NCBI GenBank assembly: GCA_948472945.1
Contig: CAOKVX010000004.1
Span: forward strand, 79,982 to 143,981
Reading direction: 5' to 3'
DNA length: 64,000 nt
Origin: an uncultured Clostridia bacterium
Lineage (GTDB): Bacteria > Bacillota > Clostridia > Lachnospirales > Lachnospiraceae
Part shown: piece after piece, positions 41,916 to 51,280 of the stretch
Layout: the number at the start of each line of letters is the position of its first letter
How positions within the stretch are numbered: the first letter of the stretch is position 1
Program-made: the position numbers and the translations under genes
Notes under the pieces: generated by a model
What the model was told of the DNA's origin: nothing
Database searches by the model: none
What the model saw: only the letters and a program-made list of their open reading frames with translations

Positions 41916-43346
41916 TTGATAAAAGAGAATCAGAAATTACTTAATTTAATACATTTACTTATAGATGCCTCCATAATTATTTTATCATTTATGCTTGCAT
42001 ATTTTTTAAGGTTTGATGTCGAGTACAGTCCATTAATCAAACTTAAAATAATAAAAGAACCTTCGGGAATCTTCCTTCCTATGATTAATTATATGGAAAT
42101 GCTCATATATTTAGTCCCGTTCTATATAATTGCATACTATTTTTTTCATCTGTACGACCCAAAACGCACCGCACGCAGGAGAACAACTCTTTCAGCGCTC
42201 ATAAAAGCAAACGCTACTGGAATTTTGTACTGCACGGCCGTACTTTACTTTTTTAAGTCGACGTATTACGCAAGATTATTTTTGGGTATATTCTTCATAT
42301 TGAATACATTTTTTGATTTTCTGTTCAGGCATATTGTGTCAAGAATCCTCAAGAAACTCCGCCGCAGCGGAAAAAATCTCAAGCATGTACTTTTAGTCGG
42401 TTACGGACGCGCCGCCGACGGATATATAGACAGAATGCTGATGCACAACGACTGGGGTTATTATATTCACGGCGTCTTGGACGATAATATGTCGCCGGGC
42501 ACGAGGTACAGAGGAATAGAGATAATCGGAAAGATAGATGAACTTCCCAATCTTCTCGCAACAAATGAATACGACGAAATTGTTATTACCCTCAATCTTA
42601 CCGAATATGATAAGCTTGAGAAGATTGTCGTGACTACAGAGAAATTCGGCGTACATACCAAATTCGTACCCGATTATAACAACCTTATACCTACAAAACC
42701 ATATACGGAGGATTTGGACGGGCTGCCGGTAATACATGTGAGGAATGTGCCGCTTAGCAGTCCCGTCAACAAGTTTATAAAACGGCTTGTAGACATAGCC
42801 GGCGCCATATTTTTTATCATACTGTTTTCAATTCCGATGCTTGTCGTCTCCGCACTTGTAAAATTTACGTCAGACGGTCCTCTTATTTTTAAACAAAAAA
42901 GAATAGGGCTGCACAACAGGGAATTTAATATGTACAAATTCCGCTCAATGCGCGTGCAAAACGACGCCGAGGAAAAAAAGGCCTGGACAACCATGAACGA
43001 CCCCCGGGTTACGCCTGTAGGAAAATTTATAAGAAGTACAAGCCTAGACGAGCTCCCACAGTTTTTCAACGTACTGAAAGGAGATATGAGCCTTGTCGGA
43101 CCGAGGCCTGAAAGGCCGTTTTACGTTGACAAGTTCAAGGAGGAGATTCCTCGTTATATGGTCAAACATCAGGTAAGGCCGGGAATCACCGGATGGGCTC
43201 AGATTAACGGCTACAGAGGAGATACATCAATCGAGGGACGCATAGACTGTGATATATACTATATTGAGAACTGGACGCTCGGACTTGACATTAAAATTCT
43301 TTTACTCACGGTGTTCAAGGGATTTGTCAATAAGAATGCGTATTAA
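41916..43346 (+). CDS. Exopolysaccharide polyprenyl glycosylphosphotransferase (WbaP/WcaJ-like)
   Basis: The 476-residue membrane enzyme moves a sugar-1-phosphate from a nucleotide sugar to undecaprenyl phosphate, starting a repeat unit of a surface polysaccharide. It has four N-terminal membrane segments, a nucleotide-binding-like region ([16 protein letters not shown]), a fifth membrane segment and the catalytic domain: [56 protein letters not shown] with the DE motif, and VGPRPERPF. The start is a TTG behind GAAAGGATG, and TATAAT at 41889-41894 is a possible -10 box. It is followed by an LCP gene 54 bases downstream in the same direction, which fits polymer assembly and ligation to the wall. 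Confidence 0.93.
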   Translation: MIKENQKLLNLIHLLIDASIIILSFMLAYFLRFDVEYSPLIKLKIIKEPSGIFLPMINYMEMLIYLVPFYIIAYYFFHLYDPKRTARRRTTLSALIKANATGILYCTAVLYFFKSTYYARLFLGIFFILNTFFDFLFRHIVSRILKKLRRSGKNLKHVLLVGYGRAADGYIDRMLMHNDWGYYIHGVLDDNMSPGTRYRGIEIIGKIDELPNLLATNEYDEIVITLNLTEYDKLEKIVVTTEKFGVHTKFVPDYNNLIPTKPYTEDLDGLPVIHVRNVPLSSPVNKFIKRLVDIAGAIFFIILFSIPMLVVSALVKFTSDGPLIFKQKRIGLHNREFNMYKFRSMRVQNDAEEKKAWTTMNDPRVTPVGKFIRSTSLDELPQFFNVLKGDMSLVGPRPERPFYVDKFKEEIPRYMVKHQVRPGITGWAQINGYRGDTSIEGRIDCDIYYIENWTLGLDIKILLLTVFKGFVNKNAY

Positions 43347-43400
43347 CCTTTTTCATCTGAATCTCGTGATAATAACTTTTTCAAGAAATATGGAGGGCAA

Positions 43401-44420
43401 ATGGCGGATAAAATAACAAAAAAAAGACGTCACCGCAGGAGAAAGCTGCTCCTTATAGCAGAGATACTTTTAATAATTCTCGCAATATATATCGGCTTTA
43501 TGGCTTATATATATTCAAAACTTCAGCACGGCAGCTGGAGCGATAAGGATATTTATATTAATGAAAACATCGGCGGTAACATTGATAAGTACACTAATAT
43601 TGCCCTGTTTGGCGTTGACTCTAGGGAAAACAGCCTGACGTCAAACACAAGAAGCGACGCTATAATTATCGCGAGCATTAACCGTTTCAGCCATAAGCTT
43701 AAGCTGGTATCTATATACAGGGACACTCTCGTTTATATACCCGAACACGGATATACAAAGCTAAACCACGCTTATGCCTACGGCGGACCCAAGCTTGCGA
43801 TCGAGACAATAAACAGAAATTTTGATATGAATATAACCGATTTTATAACGGTAAATTTCAGCGCGCTCACCGATCTTATAGACGCGCTCGGGGGAGTCAC
43901 GGTTGAGATTACCGAGGAGGAACTTAACGAAGTCAACAGATACGCAAAGGACGTCGCTAACATTAACAAAAAGGACTGGAGCAAAATAAAAACCGCCGGG
44001 GAACATCTCCTCACCGGAGTGCAGGCTACCGGTTACTCAAGGGTACGCTACACCAAAGGAGGGGATTTCACAAGAGCCGAGAGACAGCGCACCGTCATTA
44101 AGGCCATTTTAGATAAGGCAAAGCGCACCAATCCGGTAAAACTGCTCGACGCCGTCGACAGTGTTCTTCCACAGATTTCAACAAGCCTTAGTGGAACTGA
44201 ATTTACATGGCTGGCTTCTTTCTTTCCATTTTACAGTGTAAACGAACAGGACGGATTTCCGTTTGACAAAGCTAACCGCAAAGTCAACAAAGCCTCCGTA
44301 GTAATGTGCGATACACTTCTGTCAAATGTGTCAAAACTGCATGAATACCTGTTTGATACGAAAGACTACGACCCGTCGGAAACCGTCAAATCTATCGGCA
44401 AAGAACTTTCATCATTTTAG
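43401..44420 (+). CDS. LytR-CpsA-Psr (LCP) family phosphotransferase
   Basis: The 339-residue protein has an N-terminal membrane segment (LLLIAEILLIILAIYIGFMA) and an extracytoplasmic LCP domain, which transfers lipid-linked glycopolymers onto peptidoglycan. The conserved polar residues are in ALFGVDSRENSLTSNTRSDA, LVSIYRDTLVYIPEHGYTKL and YTKGGDFTRAERQRTVIKAI. It starts at an ATG behind GGAGGG, 54 bases after the glycosylphosphotransferase gene, so the two probably act in the same polymer pathway. Its stop codon TAG is the first codon of the inverted element 44418-44489, shared in mirror form by the convergent MATE gene. Confidence 0.93.
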   Translation: MADKITKKRRHRRRKLLLIAEILLIILAIYIGFMAYIYSKLQHGSWSDKDIYINENIGGNIDKYTNIALFGVDSRENSLTSNTRSDAIIIASINRFSHKLKLVSIYRDTLVYIPEHGYTKLNHAYAYGGPKLAIETINRNFDMNITDFITVNFSALTDLIDALGGVTVEITEEELNEVNRYAKDVANINKKDWSKIKTAGEHLLTGVQATGYSRVRYTKGGDFTRAERQRTVIKAILDKAKRTNPVKLLDAVDSVLPQISTSLSGTEFTWLASFFPFYSVNEQDGFPFDKANRKVNKASVVMCDTLLSNVSKLHEYLFDTKDYDPSETVKSIGKELSSF

Positions 44421-44489
44421 CTCAACGGCGTACTCAACAGCTATGACTTCAGGCTAGCTCAACGGGTTCAAATTAGCGCCGTTGAGCTA
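44418..44489. repeat. Mirror-image element carrying the stop codons of two convergent genes
   Basis: The sequence TAGCTCAACGG occurs at 44418-44428 and 44455-44465, and its reverse complement CCGTTGAGCTA at 44479-44489. The last two form an 11-bp hairpin with the loop GTTCAAATTAGCG. The TAG at 44418-44420 stops the LCP gene and the TAG at 44489-44487 on the minus strand stops the MATE gene. The sequence resembles a tRNA D-arm (TAGCTCAACGG) next to a T-loop (GGTTCAAAT). Confidence 0.6.
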
Positions 44490-45884
44490 ACTTCGCGCCG
44501 ACGTTTTTGCCCTGCCGCGTTTTTCCCATATTCCCGAAAGGAAATATATAGCTCCGGGTATTCCCGTTCCATAGGCGGCAAGCCCATAGCCCAAAAAGAA
44601 GCCGTATAGTCCGAGACCCATTACAATACCAAAAATAAAGCTTAACAAAATTCTGAACACAAATCCGTCAAGCAGCGCAAAAATAAGAGAAATTCTCGCA
44701 TTGCCTATTCCCTGAAGGAATCCGTTGCTGCCTCTCATAATTACCATAGCCGGATAATTCCACACTATTGCCGCAACATAAACACCGGACAGCTCTATCA
44801 CTTTTGCATCCTCGGTAAACAGCGAGAACAGCTCCTCCCTGTGTGTAAAATACATAAGAACATATACCGCATAACAAACGGCGCTTATTGCCCAGCCGCA
44901 GAATACGGTCTTTCTGACCCTTCCGGCGTTGCCTGCGGCATAGTTCTGTCCCACCATCGACGACACCGCGAATGTCACACCCTGCGTTACCTTGTTAATA
45001 AGGTCATCAACCCTGATTCCCACTCCAAAGGTGGCCGACGACTGATAACCCGTACTGTTTACAAGACTGCCAACAAACATCATTGATATATTGATTGCAC
45101 ATCCCTGCAGCGCAAACGGTATGCCAAGCCTTATCAGCTCCCTTAGCGCCCCTCTGTCTATCCTTATACTTTTCAGCTTTAAGTCAAATCCAAGCTCACT
45201 CCTGTTATGTACAATGAAAATCAGCGCTGCAATAAACGAAAACGCCTGCCCAATTATTGTGGCGGCGGCCGCACCGACAACCCCCATTCCCAAATATCTG
45301 ACAAAAACAATGTCAAGTATAATGTTTATTACGGACGCAATAACTATGAATATAAAAGGATGCCTGGAATCGCCCATTCCCCTGAACACCGCTGAAATCA
45401 TATTATATCCGAATGTAAACAAAATACCGGCGCAGCAGACAAACATGTATGATACCGCCATGTCGTATGATTCCGGCTGAACATTGAGCAGCGAAAGAAT
45501 ATTTTCAGAAAAAACAATACCAAAGCATGTCATCAACGCCGCAAGAACCAATAGCACGCAGAACATAGTGCCAATTGTCTTCTTTATTTCGTCCTTTCTT
45601 CCCGCGCCTATCAGATGAGATATGTTGACCTGACCGCTTGTAGAAATGCCGATACAGAACATCGTCATAAACATCATAGGCTGGCTCGCATTGGATACGG
45701 CCGCAAGCCCGTCAGAACCGACATACCGCCCCACTATAGCCATGTCGACAAGCGTATACAATACCTGCATGAGATTGGACAGCATAAACGGCACTGCGAA
45801 TACTACTATTTGCTTTAGTATACTTCCTCTTGTAAAATCATTTATTATTTTATTGGTTTTTTTACCGGTACTCAATTTCATCAC
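44487..45884 (-). CDS. MATE family multidrug/cation efflux transporter
   Basis: The 465-residue membrane protein has about twelve segments and matches the DinF/NorM MATE superfamily that exports organic cations or drugs in exchange for protons or sodium. Typical elements are PFMLSNLMQVLYTLVDMAIV, FMTMFCIGISTSGQVNISHL, GMGDSRHPFIFIVIASVINI and GIPFALQGCAINISMMFVGS. A start at 45884 gives MMKLSTG; a TTG at 45875 behind AGGTGAT is also possible. The gene begins 3 bases after the end of the histidine phosphatase gene. The substrate is unknown. Confidence 0.88.
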   Translation of the reverse strand: MMKLSTGKKTNKIINDFTRGSILKQIVVFAVPFMLSNLMQVLYTLVDMAIVGRYVGSDGLAAVSNASQPMMFMTMFCIGISTSGQVNISHLIGAGRKDEIKKTIGTMFCVLLVLAALMTCFGIVFSENILSLLNVQPESYDMAVSYMFVCCAGILFTFGYNMISAVFRGMGDSRHPFIFIVIASVINIILDIVFVRYLGMGVVGAAAATIIGQAFSFIAALIFIVHNRSELGFDLKLKSIRIDRGALRELIRLGIPFALQGCAINISMMFVGSLVNSTGYQSSATFGVGIRVDDLINKVTQGVTFAVSSMVGQNYAAGNAGRVRKTVFCGWAISAVCYAVYVLMYFTHREELFSLFTEDAKVIELSGVYVAAIVWNYPAMVIMRGSNGFLQGIGNARISLIFALLDGFVFRILLSFIFGIVMGLGLYGFFLGYGLAAYGTGIPGAIYFLSGIWEKRGRAKTSARS

Positions 45885-45887
45885 CTG

Positions 45888-46610
45888 TCAAATGTATTCC
45901 TGAAATGCCTCTGCAAAATATCCTGATTCCGAAACAGGTTCATTGCCCATGTGCAAATGCGTGACATCGCCGACAACCTGACACCTAAAATATGCATTGC
46001 CGCCCATTCTCTCCTCCGTATTAAGAATTGTAACCGATGTCGGAGGAAGAAAGAATCCGTGCAGCAGCACAGGCGCCGCTATTCCGAGTAAATGAGACAT
46101 CATAACCATTGTAACACCAAAATGGCAGAAAAACACAATCGTTTTATCACTGTGTTCCTTTACCTTATAGTATCTGTCGTTCCTTATGTAGCCGTAACGG
46201 GCAAGAATATCGTCTATTCCTTTGCAGACGCTGCGCCATTCTGCGTTTATGTCAATAGGGCTTCCAAGCATAATATCGCTCAGCGCCCAGTTATCCCTGT
46301 CGTACAATCCTTCTGAATTTGTCCAGTAGTCGGGCATAAAATCCCAACAAATACCGTCATGACCTGTTGCCGGGTTAACTACGCGTCCCTCAAACTCCCT
46401 TAGAAACCTGAACGTCTCGGCTGTGCGCCCTATCCTATTCAGAGTACATGATGCCGTGTCCGCCGCCCTTCCAAGCGGGGAACAGTAAAAGTCGTCAACA
46501 TTCCACCTGCTGACTCTGTCAGCCAGCAGACCGGCCTCCCGCCATCCTTTATCAGTAAGTGAATCTTTCTTATAATCAGGGTCTCCATGTCTTATAAATA
46601 TAACTCTCAT
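45888..46610 (-). CDS. Histidine phosphatase family protein
   Basis: The 240-residue cytoplasmic protein has the phosphoglycerate mutase/histidine acid phosphatase signature at the start (VIFIRHGDPDYKKDSLTDKG, with the RHG catalytic histidine) and a second conserved histidine in VFFCHFGVTMVMMSHLLG. DFYCSPLGRAADTASCTL is the alpha-ribazole phosphatase-type region. Its substrate is unknown; cobalamin or sugar-phosphate metabolites are possible. It starts at an ATG behind AGGAGG and is followed 3 bases later by the MATE gene. No related pathway gene is next to it. Confidence 0.85.
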   Translation of the reverse strand: MRVIFIRHGDPDYKKDSLTDKGWREAGLLADRVSRWNVDDFYCSPLGRAADTASCTLNRIGRTAETFRFLREFEGRVVNPATGHDGICWDFMPDYWTNSEGLYDRDNWALSDIMLGSPIDINAEWRSVCKGIDDILARYGYIRNDRYYKVKEHSDKTIVFFCHFGVTMVMMSHLLGIAAPVLLHGFFLPPTSVTILNTEERMGGNAYFRCQVVGDVTHLHMGNEPVSESGYFAEAFQEYI

Positions 46611-46638
46611 ATATATACCTCCTCCTAAATGTCAAATA

Positions 46639-46660
46639 CCCCGCAGCAGAGCCGGCGGGG
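46639..46660 (-). terminator. Weak terminator-like hairpin after the permease gene
   Basis: CCCCGC (46639-46644) and GCGGGG (46655-46660) form a 6-bp GC-rich stem with a 10-base loop between the end of the permease gene and the phosphatase gene. It has no clear U-tract, so function as a terminator is uncertain. Confidence 0.45.
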
Positions 46661-46711
46661 CATATATAAAAATTGCTTTAACTGTATGCTGCTATATTAT
46701 AATACATCATA

Positions 46712-47500
46712 TTACACCAACATACCCCTTTTTCGCAACAATTTATTCTCAATTGTAGAGAAGACAAATTTATCAACGGCAATTCCAAGCAGAATTATTA
46801 CAATCATTACCATGCCAACCTGATTTATATCCGCCATGTCTCTTCCTGATTGAAGCGAAAAACCGAGGCCTATTGTTGCAGCCATGACTTCCGCGGACAT
46901 GAGCGCTCTCCATGCAAATGACCATGCCTGCCGGAGTCCTGACACTACCATCGGAAGTATGGCAGGCAGCAGGACGTATCTGTACAGCGACACATTGTCA
47001 GCGCCCAATGTTCTGGCAACCTTTATATACATAGGCGGCACCGATTTAAACGAACTGTCAATGGCAACTATAACGCTGCATATTGAGCCCATAACCACAA
47101 CAAACAATATGGAGCTCTCTTTAAGTCCGAACCACAAAATTGCAAACGGAACCCAGCATACACTTGGAAGCGACTGTATTCCCGATATAAGCGGTTTTAC
47201 AGCATTTCCTGCTTTCGGAAAAAATGATATGAACATTCCGAGTATAACTCCTATCACGACAGATATTGCAAAACCCATAAGGCATCTTTTAAAACTGTAT
47301 AGTATGGCTATTACCAGCTTTCCTTCTTCCATAAGTCCTACAAAACTATAAGCCACGCCCTGCGGATTCGGAAATGCATACGGCTTCCACCATCCAAATA
47401 CGTTTGCCCCCAGATAATATATCAGCTGCCAAAAACCGATTAAAACAACATAAAACAACAACACCCAAATTCTATTTCGTATCGTATTCGTCTTTTTCAA
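46712..47500 (-). CDS. ABC transporter permease (SsuC/TauC type)
   Basis: The 262-residue protein has about six membrane segments and the EAA loop (YIKVARTLGADNVSLYRYVL) of the nitrate/sulfonate/taurine permease family. The conserved SMPSVCWVPFAILWFGLKES-like segment is present as QSLPSVCWVPFAILWFGLKE. The gene starts at a TTG behind GAGGTGG and overlaps the end of the ATPase gene by 29 bases, which indicates translational coupling. It is the third gene of the importer with the ATPase and binding protein. Family members transport sulfonates, taurine, nitrate, bicarbonate or thiamine precursors, so the ligand is not set by sequence. Confidence 0.88.
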   Translation of the reverse strand: MKKTNTIRNRIWVLLFYVVLIGFWQLIYYLGANVFGWWKPYAFPNPQGVAYSFVGLMEEGKLVIAILYSFKRCLMGFAISVVIGVILGMFISFFPKAGNAVKPLISGIQSLPSVCWVPFAILWFGLKESSILFVVVMGSICSVIVAIDSSFKSVPPMYIKVARTLGADNVSLYRYVLLPAILPMVVSGLRQAWSFAWRALMSAEVMAATIGLGFSLQSGRDMADINQVGMVMIVIILLGIAVDKFVFSTIENKLLRKRGMLV

Positions 47501-48245
47501 CTTTATCCACCTCTTTCCTTACATAGCTGAGAAGATTCTTTCTCAACGAAATAAAATCTGCATCCTCAATATGTCTTGGTCTTGGAAGGTCATTTTCCAC
47601 GACCTTTTTAATTGTCCCCGGATTATCAGAAAGCACAATTATTTTATCCGCAAGATATACGGCTTCCTCTATGCTGTGCGTAATAAAAAATATTGTTTTT
47701 CCGGTCTCCGACCAAATTGACGTGAGCTCCTCGCGCAGCTTATTGGTAGTCTGTTTGTCCAGCGCCGAGAAAGGTTCGTCCATAAGAAGTATATCGCTCT
47801 CCATGCAGAGCGACCTTGCAAGCGAGGTCCTCTGTTTCATCCCTCCCGATATCTCGTGTACGGAATAGTCCTTGAAATCCCATAGATGAACCATTTTCAG
47901 ATAATGCATGGCACGCCTCTCCTGTTCATCATTGCTAATTCCAATAAATTTCATGCCAAGCCGTACATTTTGAATTACAGTGAGCCACGGATAAAGCGCC
48001 GCCTCCTGAAACATAACAACCCTGTCAGCCCCAGGACCTGTTACCTCCCTGCCGTCAACGCTTATTGTTCCCGACGTAGGTCTGTCTAACCCGGCAATAA
48101 GATTGAGCATAGTGGACTTGCCGCATCCAGACGGCCCTACCACACAGATAAATTCTCCGTCCTCGATATTTAAGCTTATATCGCTAAGGGTCTCTCTTTT
48201 TGTCCCGTCAAAAGTCTTACTGACATTACTAAGAATTATACTCAT
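47472..48245 (-). CDS. ABC transporter ATP-binding protein (SsuB/TauB type)
   Basis: The 257-residue ATPase has Walker A (GPSGCGKSTMLNLIAGL), Q-loop (VMFQEAALYPWLTVIQNV), signature (ISGGMKQRTSLARSL), Walker B (ILLMDEPFSALD) and switch histidine (FFITHSIEEAVYLADKI). These are the features of the nitrate/sulfonate/taurine-type ATPases. Its ATG follows GGAGAG. A hairpin between this gene and the binding-protein gene (48306-48331) may favour expression of the binding protein. Confidence 0.9.
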   Translation of the reverse strand: MSIILSNVSKTFDGTKRETLSDISLNIEDGEFICVVGPSGCGKSTMLNLIAGLDRPTSGTISVDGREVTGPGADRVVMFQEAALYPWLTVIQNVRLGMKFIGISNDEQERRAMHYLKMVHLWDFKDYSVHEISGGMKQRTSLARSLCMESDILLMDEPFSALDKQTTNKLREELTSIWSETGKTIFFITHSIEEAVYLADKIIVLSDNPGTIKKVVENDLPRPRHIEDADFISLRKNLLSYVRKEVDKVEKDEYDTK

Positions 48246-48305
48246 TTATAACTTTTCTCTCCTATTATTTCTAATAAAATTAACCCTGCAAATTATACGT
48301 TAATA

Positions 48306-48331
48306 TAGGGGTCAAAAAAATTTGACCCCTA
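48306..48331 (-). terminator. Hairpin between binding protein and ATPase genes
   Basis: An 11-bp stem TAGGGGTCAAA/TTTGACCCCTA (48306-48316 and 48321-48331) lies 6 bases past the stop of the binding-protein gene and 60 bases before the ATPase gene. It has a 4-base loop and no strong U-tract. It may partly stop transcription or protect the upstream message, as is common after binding-protein genes. Confidence 0.55.
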
Positions 48332-48337
48332 CCGGCA

Positions 48338-49324
48338 TCAGCGGTACAAAAGACCTGTATCAGGCTTGCTGCTTATAAATTCCTGTTTCTCGCACATATC
48401 AATAAATACGTCCATCGCATCTTTTCTGATATCCGTGCTGACAGTGAGCCTTTCAAACGCACTCTTTAAAATATCAACTTCATATTTCTTGCCCTTAAGC
48501 TCCTCTATCTTATTGTTAATTATATCTGCAGCTGCGTCTTTGTTGTTATTATAGTAATCGGTCATTTCACCGTGTATTCCAAGGAATTTTTCAACTACCT
48601 CGGGATGGCTGTCCATAAATTCATTCCTTGCTATTACAACAGCGGTCGGATAATTACCGCTAAGCATTATCTCATCATAATTTAAAACAACCTGAGCGTC
48701 ACAGTTTCTCTCCAAAATACTTCCCCACGGTTCAGGCGGAAGCGCTGCGTCCACATGCCCTTTCTCAAACATCGTCTGAAGCTGGGCGTTTTCTACCGCT
48801 ACAATAGTCACGTCCCCGCCTTCCTCGGTGCTCTTTAGTCCGTTTTCCTCCAGCAGGCTTAAAAGGCAAAGATGCTGTGTGTTGCCTACCTGAGGAATTG
48901 CAACAGTCTTGCCTGAAAGATCCTGAACACTTTCAATGTCAACGTCAGACCTTTTAATTAAAACTGCGCCCGCATCACATGCGTTAGACAATATACTTAT
49001 CTCTCCGTTTGTTTTTACATTTGCATTGATAGCAGGCACCGGTCCGATGTAACCGATATCAATCTCCTCCGCAACAAGCGCCTCAACCTCTGCGGGACCT
49101 GCGTTAAACGAAGTCCATTCAACCTTAAAGGAATCGCCAAGCTCCTCCTCAAGACGTCCGCTATCCATCGCGAGCAGCGCCTGCGCATGGGTGATATTAG
49201 GGAAGAAGCCTATATTGACAGTGTTGTCATCATTTCCTCCGCCGCACCCTGCCGTGAACATGACCGCCATACAGGCTAATGCTGCCGCAAAAGGCGCTTT
49301 TTTCATAAATCTCCTCTTAAACAT
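48338..49324 (-). CDS. ABC transporter substrate-binding lipoprotein (SsuA/TauA type)
   Basis: The protein of about 328 residues has a signal sequence and lipobox (FTAGC) and the NMT1/SsuA fold: NIGFFPNITHAQALLAMDSG, EALVAEEIDIGYIGPVPAI, LSGKTVAIPQVGNTQHLCLL and GHVDAALPPEPWGSILE. Such proteins bind aliphatic sulfonates, taurine or sulfate esters. I choose the ATG at 49324, behind GGGAGG at a good distance; an ATG at 49342 overlaps that ribosome site, and an ATG at 49306 is a second choice. It opens the importer genes, downstream of cysNC and after the structured leader at 49356-49445. The neighbours suggest a sulfur-containing ligand. Confidence 0.85.
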   Translation of the reverse strand: MFKRRFMKKAPFAAALACMAVMFTAGCGGGNDDNTVNIGFFPNITHAQALLAMDSGRLEEELGDSFKVEWTSFNAGPAEVEALVAEEIDIGYIGPVPAINANVKTNGEISILSNACDAGAVLIKRSDVDIESVQDLSGKTVAIPQVGNTQHLCLLSLLEENGLKSTEEGGDVTIVAVENAQLQTMFEKGHVDAALPPEPWGSILERNCDAQVVLNYDEIMLSGNYPTAVVIARNEFMDSHPEVVEKFLGIHGEMTDYYNNNKDAAADIINNKIEELKGKKYEVDILKSAFERLTVSTDIRKDAMDVFIDMCEKQEFISSKPDTGLLYR

Positions 49325-49355
49325 CCAAACTAAACCTCCCATAAAAAATTTTATG

Positions 49356-49445
49356 ACTCAAACCCCGCATATTTTTAAGCGAAAGCACATATTCCGCCCA
49401 TTCAAAAACATTTACTCATATCATACTTAACTGCGAAGTTTGAGT
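49356..49445 (-). promoter_or_regulatory. Candidate structured leader with 13-bp long-range stem
   Basis: On the minus strand ACTCAAACUUCGC (49445-49433) pairs with GCGGGGUUUGAGU (49368-49356) across 64 bases, giving 13 continuous pairs of which two are G-U. The stem closes 31 bases before the start codon of the binding-protein gene and a U-rich run (TTTTTT) follows. It could be a terminator for cysNC, an attenuator or an unknown riboswitch-like element. No known riboswitch motif is recognised. Confidence 0.45.
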
Positions 49446-49461
49446 ACTATATTTATAAATA

Positions 49462-51279
49462 TTATAATCCAAGCTTATCCATTATCTCATCGACGCACTC
49501 TTCAACGTCCCTGCTTTCCGTATCAATTACCAAATCCGCACAATCCGGTATCTGATATTCGCTTGATACACCCGTAAAGTTAGGTATCTCATTTTTCCTG
49601 GCTTTGTCATACAGACCTTTCACATCCCGTTTCTCACATTCCTCAATTGACGTGGACACATATATCTCCCTGAAACTGTCACCAATTATCTTTTTCGCAT
49701 TTCTCCTGTCTCTATCATATGGCGCAATGCACGATACCATTACAATAATTCCTGCGTCGTTTAGCAGCTTTGAAGCCTCGGCAATTCTTCTTATATTCTC
49801 CGAGCGGTCCGAGTCGGTGAATCCAAGGTTATTGTTGAGTCCATGCCTTACATTGTCCCCGTCGAGAATCATTGTGTGCCTTCCCATCATGATAAGACGT
49901 TTCTCAAGGGCGTTTGCAAGCGTTGATTTTCCGGCTCCCGACAATCCCGTAAACCAGACTGTACGTGCTTGCTGGCCAAGCTTTTGTTCCCTTAACTCCC
50001 TTGTCACATCCATATCCTGCCACACTACATTTTGTCCACGCCTCAGTTCATGCTCAACAACTCCGCACGCAGACGTCATATTGCTTTCGCTGTCAATCAA
50101 TATAAAACAGCCTATCTCCCTTATATCGTCAAACGGTGCAAATACCGTTTTCTCGGCTAACATTACCTCTACAACGCCAATCTCATTCTTGACAAGCGTA
50201 TCACACGCAATATGGCTTCCGGTGTTTACGTCAACTTTATGTCTTATACGTATAACCGATGCCGGAACCTTTTTAGTCCCAACCTTTAGATAATAGCTTT
50301 TTCCCATTTTGAGAGGTTCATCATCGAGCCATAGCATCTTTCCCTTAAACAGATTGTTGACTGAAACCTTTCTTTCGGAAACTATAACGCATCCTCTCGA
50401 TATATCCATTTCCCTGTCTATCACTATAGTAAGCGGCTGTCCCGCTACCGCACTGTCGGTTTTTTTATCGCATATATAAAGCTCTTTGACAGAGGCCTTT
50501 TCACCGCTCGGATACGATACAATCTCGTCTCCTGTGCTTATGCTGCCCCTCTCAACCTGGCCCTGAAATCCCCTGAAGCTGTAATTAGGACGGCACACTC
50601 TCTGCACCGGCATTACAAAGCCTCCTTCGCCGCTGTTATCCTCTATTTCAATCTCCTCAAGATATGACAAAAGCGGACTTCCGTCAAACCATTTCATATT
50701 TTCAGATGGATTCGTAATATTGTCGCCCTTTGTCGCAGAGACAGGAATTATATAAAGGCTCTCAGTCTTAATGTCTTCTGCGAGCTCCTCTATATCTCTT
50801 TTAATCCTGTCATATACATTTTTATCATAGCCGGTCAGGTCCATCTTGTTGACTACAAATACAAAATGTCTTATTCCCATCAGGGCACATATCCTTAAAT
50901 GTCTCTTTGTCTGCACCATAACGCCGGCAGACGCATCTATAAGAAGAATCGCAAGCTCGGCAAACGACGCTCCGACCGCCATATTCCTAGTATATTCCTC
51001 ATGTCCGGGCGTATCGGCAACTATAAAGCTGCGCTTCTCCGTAGTAAAATATCTGTAGGCAACGTCTATTGTAATTCCCTGTTCTCTCTCAGCCATAAGT
51101 CCGTCAAGAAGCAGCGAATAATCAAGCTCTCCACCGGTACTTCCTATTTTGCTGTCCATCTCCAGCGCTCTCTTCTGGTCGGCAAATATGAGCTTTGCGT
51201 CATAAAGCATATGTCCTATCAATGTTGACTTTCCATCATCAACACTTCCACACGTGATAAATTTAAGAAGGCTTTTCAT
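49462..51279 (-). CDS. cysNC: Bifunctional sulfate adenylyltransferase subunit 1/APS kinase
   Basis: The fusion protein of about 605 residues carries a CysN GTPase (G1 GSVDDGKSTLIGHML, G3 DTPGHEEY, G4 NKMDL) with EF-Tu-like beta-barrels and a C-terminal CysC APS kinase (GLSGAGKSTLANALEKRLI, DGDNVRHGLNNNLGF and KGLYDKARKNEIPNFTGVSS). With CysD it makes APS from ATP and sulfate, using GTP hydrolysis, and then phosphorylates APS to PAPS. I choose the ATG at 51279, one base after the cysD stop codon; the ribosome site GGGAGG lies at the end of cysD. The upstream frame to 51330 overlaps cysD and is unlikely. No cysH or sulfite reductase gene follows. Confidence 0.95.
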   Translation of the reverse strand: MKSLLKFITCGSVDDGKSTLIGHMLYDAKLIFADQKRALEMDSKIGSTGGELDYSLLLDGLMAEREQGITIDVAYRYFTTEKRSFIVADTPGHEEYTRNMAVGASFAELAILLIDASAGVMVQTKRHLRICALMGIRHFVFVVNKMDLTGYDKNVYDRIKRDIEELAEDIKTESLYIIPVSATKGDNITNPSENMKWFDGSPLLSYLEEIEIEDNSGEGGFVMPVQRVCRPNYSFRGFQGQVERGSISTGDEIVSYPSGEKASVKELYICDKKTDSAVAGQPLTIVIDREMDISRGCVIVSERKVSVNNLFKGKMLWLDDEPLKMGKSYYLKVGTKKVPASVIRIRHKVDVNTGSHIACDTLVKNEIGVVEVMLAEKTVFAPFDDIREIGCFILIDSESNMTSACGVVEHELRRGQNVVWQDMDVTRELREQKLGQQARTVWFTGLSGAGKSTLANALEKRLIMMGRHTMILDGDNVRHGLNNNLGFTDSDRSENIRRIAEASKLLNDAGIIVMVSCIAPYDRDRRNAKKIIGDSFREIYVSTSIEECEKRDVKGLYDKARKNEIPNFTGVSSEYQIPDCADLVIDTESRDVEECVDEIMDKLGL

Positions 51280-51280
51280 T

